Assembly: GCA_031549455.1 (NCBI GenBank)
Contig: JAVBPT010000060.1
Location: 1-15,512 of the forward strand
Origin: JAVBPT01 sp031549455
GTDB taxonomy: Bacteria > Bacillota > Clostridia > Lachnospirales > JAKSVV01
Direction of reading: 5' to 3'
DNA: 15,512 nucleotides
A program made the translations under genes and the position numbers. Of this stretch, positions 13,408 to 15,512 are shown piece by piece (the stretch's first letter is position 1; the number at the start of each line of letters is the position of its first letter). A model generated the notes under the pieces. That model was not told where the DNA came from. It worked only from the letters and a program-made list of their open reading frames with translations, and searched no databases.

Positions 13408-14194
13408 AAAACTGTAATTCTTTAAAATAATCAGATACATTTTTGAATATACTAAACGCTCGTTTGGATTTATAACGCCCAATATCGAATGTTAAGTCAA
13501 CAATATGCCACTGTCCATCTAGATAGACTTCATTCCAGGAATGATATGCCGAGACAAGGTTTGAGGTTCCCTTCACGAGCTTTGTTGGTATTCCAACACT
13601 CCTCGACATAGCTGCAAAAAGAGCAGAAAAGTCATAACAGATTCCCGTCTCCGCATAAAAAATTGCATCAATTTTTGGGATATAGGTTGGTTTTAGCGTT
13701 GCTATTTTTTCATAGTCATAAGAGTAAGAATGTAAGACATCTTCATAAATTTTGATAAATTTTTCATAGTCTGTCTTCGAACCATCTATAAGTTTTTTGG
13801 TATGTTTAATTGTAAAATCGTTTTCTTCAAATGCAATCTCCTGTGTGGCATTTAGATAAATAGAACGTTCATCTGCAACAGAAAGGTTCAGAACGACATT
13901 AAAAATTCTGAGGTACTTTGAATCCTCTATTGGACGATAGATACTAAGGGTATAATGACCATTGCCAAAGGTGAGAGCGAAGTCCTCGAATTCGTTTTGT
14001 TTTATTAGATAATAGACTTCTTTTTGATCATTGGCCTCAACCAATAATCTAAGCGGTTTATCAGTTTGCTCATCATTTTTGATTCGTATGATGCCGTGCT
14101 CAAGTCCTGAATCATCGACACTTACCTTTGCATATGTAAGTGATGGAAAAAAAATAAATAGAATGAGTGCGATGTATATTTGTTTTTGAAACAT
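13406..14194 (-). CDS. Secreted transglutaminase-like protein
   Basis: This 262-aa protein begins with a clear signal peptide (MFQKQ, hydrophobic core about 6-17, likely cleavage after LTYA at residue 22) and has no lipobox. An uncharacterised N-terminal region (about 23-135) is followed by a transglutaminase-like cysteine-protease fold: Cys186 (GICYDFSALFAAMSRSVGIPTKLV), His218 (AYHSWNEVYLDGQWH) and Asp233 (IVDLTFD). This triad is typical of the bacterial transglutaminase/peptidase superfamily, which includes amidases, peptidases and non-catalytic members. The substrate is unknown; an envelope or extracellular target is likely because of the signal peptide. AAGGAA lies 8 nt before the ATG. 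It has its own promoter and a terminator shared with yhhQ. Confidence 0.88.
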   Translation of the reverse strand: MFQKQIYIALILFIFFPSLTYAKVSVDDSGLEHGIIRIKNDEQTDKPLRLLVEANDQKEVYYLIKQNEFEDFALTFGNGHYTLSIYRPIEDSKYLRIFNVVLNLSVADERSIYLNATQEIAFEENDFTIKHTKKLIDGSKTDYEKFIKIYEDVLHSYSYDYEKIATLKPTYIPKIDAIFYAETGICYDFSALFAAMSRSVGIPTKLVKGTSNLVSAYHSWNEVYLDGQWHIVDLTFDIGRYKSKRAFSIFKNVSDYFKELQF

Positions 14195-14220
14195 AAAATT
14201 ATTTCCTTTTTATATACGAT

Positions 14221-14249
14221 ATCTTATTCTATTTGTCACATTCTGTCAA
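14221..14249 (-). promoter_or_regulatory. Sigma-A promoter of the transglutaminase-like gene
   Basis: On the minus strand: perfect TTGACA (14244-14249), 17-bp spacer, TAAGAT (14221-14226). The transcript should start near 14214, about 20 nt before the ATG. It is divergent from the promoter at 14277-14304. Confidence 0.75.
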
Positions 14250-14276
14250 CGATTTTTTCAAATTATCATTTTTATC

Positions 14277-14304
14277 TTGACCAAAATTTATTCTTTGGTA
14301 TGAT
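14277..14304 (+). promoter_or_regulatory. Extended -10 promoter of the 14325-15373 operon
   Basis: TTGACC (14277-14282), 16-bp spacer, TATGAT (14299-14304) preceded by TGG, which forms an extended -10. The start should be near 14311, about 14 nt before ATG 14325 and close to its GGAGG ribosome site. Confidence 0.65.
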
Positions 14305-14324
14305 ATAAATAGTGTGGAGGAGAG

Positions 14325-14876
14325 ATGGGTAAGATTAGGATCACAGAGGAGACGATTTCTAAAGACGAGGAGGGAAATGCCAGATTTGATTTTAGAATTG
14401 GCAGGAAGGGACTTTTTTCTTGTGTAGATTATACGTTTCAAGCGTATATGAATCGTGAAAGGAACTGTTACAGAGTAAAAATGGTTAAACTAACAAAGGA
14501 GGGGAAACCAAGTATTCGGTTTTACATCAACCTAGAAGGTGAATTGCGCCAAATGCATTTTGATATAATTGATGCGGTTAAGACAACGAAGTATAATCTG
14601 ATTGTTCATGATGTGATGTATAATAAGACAGTCAAAAAAATCCAGGTAAAGACGTTAAAAGAGTTTGATGAGATGGTTTGGGAAAAAATAAAAATTGATG
14701 AGGATATTTCTGTGTTGGTTGATTTTCTGACAGATATATTTGACACAAATATGAGGGATAATGCAAGGGTGGATGACCTTGTAATCAAAGATTTTGATTT
14801 ATTTAAAGCGGCTGTGGAAGACTTCTTTATGGAAGCAGACCCAAATGTCGACTTAGTGGAGCAGGTGAATGAATGA
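14325..14876 (+). CDS. Unrecognised 183-aa cytoplasmic protein
   Basis: Not recognised. It has no signal peptide or membrane helix. The N-terminal two-thirds look beta-rich with many basic residues (RFDFRIGRKGLFSC, NCYRVKMVKLTKEGKPSIRFYINLEGEL). The last third is acidic and helical (IDEDISVLVDFLTDIFDTNMRDN, FDLFKAAVEDFFMEADPNVD). GGAGGAGAG lies just ahead of the ATG. The gene overlaps the thioesterase gene by 4 nt (ATGA), so the two are probably made together. A good ribosome site, a promoter and the coupled overlap make it a real gene. Its partner gives no firm hint of function. Confidence 0.8.
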   Translation: MGKIRITEETISKDEEGNARFDFRIGRKGLFSCVDYTFQAYMNRERNCYRVKMVKLTKEGKPSIRFYINLEGELRQMHFDIIDAVKTTKYNLIVHDVMYNKTVKKIQVKTLKEFDEMVWEKIKIDEDISVLVDFLTDIFDTNMRDNARVDDLVIKDFDLFKAAVEDFFMEADPNVDLVEQVNE

Positions 14877-15373
14877 ACTATAAGGTAACTGGAAAACAAA
14901 AAAACAGCAAGATGTGTTTTGTGTGTGGAATGGATAATAAACTTGGGCTTTATACCGTTTTCTACGAGATTGAAAATGGAGAACTGGTGGGCCTTTGTAA
15001 AACAAGGGAGGAACACCAGAGTTATCCAGGAAGAGTACATGGTGGCATCATTTCGGCCTTGTTGGATGAAACCATTGGCAGGGCAGTAAATATTACAGAA
15101 AAGGATGCGTGGGGCGTAACAGTGGAACTGAATATCAAGTTTCGGAAGCCCATTCCCCTTGGAGAAGATATAAAGGTAGTGGGCAGAATTACAAAAAATA
15201 GTTTGAAAGGATTTAGCGGGACGGGTGAAATCGTTTTGGAAAATGGGGATGTTGCGGCGACCGCAACAGGAATGTACATGAAACTCCCTGCTGGAGACAT
15301 TACAAATGCAAGTATTCAGGAAGAAATGTTTCTAATTCAGTCAGAAAATGAAATTAAGGAAATTAACGTTTAA
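14873..15373 (+). CDS. PaaI-type hotdog-fold thioesterase
   Basis: This 166-aa protein has the hotdog thioesterase pattern RVHGGIISALLDETIGRA (His56-Gly57-Gly58, Asp65) followed by strands TVELNIKFRKPIPLGEDIKVVGRI and FSGTGEIVLENGDVAATATGMYM. The N-terminal CFVCG...LGL segment (Cys15, Cys18) is frequent in this PaaI-like subgroup. Such enzymes hydrolyse acyl-CoA or acyl-carrier thioesters in the cytoplasm, but the acyl substrate here is unknown. The C-terminal tail after about residue 140 is longer than the core and acidic. AGGTGA (14863-14868) inside the upstream gene supports the ATG, which overlaps the previous stop as ATGA. Confidence 0.88.
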   Translation: MNYKVTGKQKNSKMCFVCGMDNKLGLYTVFYEIENGELVGLCKTREEHQSYPGRVHGGIISALLDETIGRAVNITEKDAWGVTVELNIKFRKPIPLGEDIKVVGRITKNSLKGFSGTGEIVLENGDVAATATGMYMKLPAGDITNASIQEEMFLIQSENEIKEINV

Positions 15374-15414
15374 AATATTAAAGTTCGTACACACTATCTG
15401 TAACAGGAGGAACT

Positions 15415-15512
15415 ATGGAAAAAGTTGCAGTGGTGAGTATTCTTTTAGAGAAGCCGGAGGTGAATCAAAAGAAGTTTAACGACATCATTTCTGATCATAA
15501 TTACATTGTAAA
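15415..15512 (+). CDS. TM1266-like iron-only hydrogenase system regulator, N-terminal fragment
   Basis: The first 32 codons run to the end of the window; AGGAGG (15405-15410) lies 4 nt before ATG 15415. The peptide MEKVAVVSILLEKPE ... FNDIISDHNYIV follows the beginning of TM1266-family proteins (small ACT/NikR-like fold). These are annotated as putative regulators of the iron-only hydrogenase system and are often found beside the hydrogenase maturation genes hydE, hydF and hydG. Only about a third of the expected ~80 residues is visible, so the call is tentative. There are 41 bp and no clear terminator after the thioesterase gene, so it may belong to the same operon. Confidence 0.6.
   Translation, partial: MEKVAVVSILLEKPEVNQKKFNDIISDHNYIV

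Noticed and set aside
14606..15040. 144-codon minus-strand ORF
   Set aside because: It lies antisense across two well-supported genes with ribosome sites and coupled overlap; its Ser/Thr-rich low-complexity translation is typical of a shadow frame.
1..15512. Mobile element, CRISPR array, prophage or defence island
   Set aside because: No transposase or integrase frame, no long direct repeats and no regular spacer pattern were seen; gene content is conserved chromosomal sporulation, motility and translation functions.

Overview
The window comes from an anaerobic, endospore-forming, flagellated member of the Clostridia. The evidence is an AT-rich sequence with strong Shine-Dalgarno sites, a SpoIIIAH tail, the SleC/Csp spore-germination machinery, a T-box riboswitch ahead of a long (type 2) isoleucyl-tRNA synthetase, and the start of a probable TM1266-type regulator associated with iron-only hydrogenase. 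The genus cannot be fixed from the sequence alone. No phage, IS element, CRISPR array, tRNA or rRNA was seen.

Layout. (1) 1-1475: the C-terminus of spoIIIAH, a TIGR04086-type membrane protein, and two unrecognised ~85-aa membrane proteins on the minus strand, each with its own sigma-A-like promoter. (2) 1441-4015: a short flagellar export operon fliI-fliJ-motE/ylxF-like, detached from the usual fliE-F-G-H genes. (3) 4025-8887: a germination locus with sleC (minus) divergent from two overlapping Csp-type subtilisin-like proteases (plus). The 129 bp between the starts that I favour holds two sigma-E-like promoters whose -35 boxes abut. (4) 8905-13407: a sigma-A promoter and complete T-box leader followed by a tight operon ileS-yjbQ-yhhQ. 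(5) 13377-15512: a secreted transglutaminase-like protein (minus), divergent from an operon of an unrecognised 183-aa protein and a hotdog thioesterase, followed by the truncated TM1266-like gene.

How the genes work together. In known clostridia, Csp proteases cut pro-SleC and mature SleC degrades the spore cortex, so region 3 is a self-contained protease/zymogen module expected to be made in the mother cell. In region 4 one T-box appears to put isoleucine-tRNA charging in control of IleRS, a YjbQ-family protein and a queuosine-precursor transporter. FliI, FliJ and the MotE-like protein serve flagellar export and assembly.

I did not find a clearly new system. The points most worth a second look are the back-to-back sporulation promoters with the corrected csp start, the intact catalytic triads in both Csp proteins, T-box control of a queuosine transporter, and the isolated fliIJ operon.
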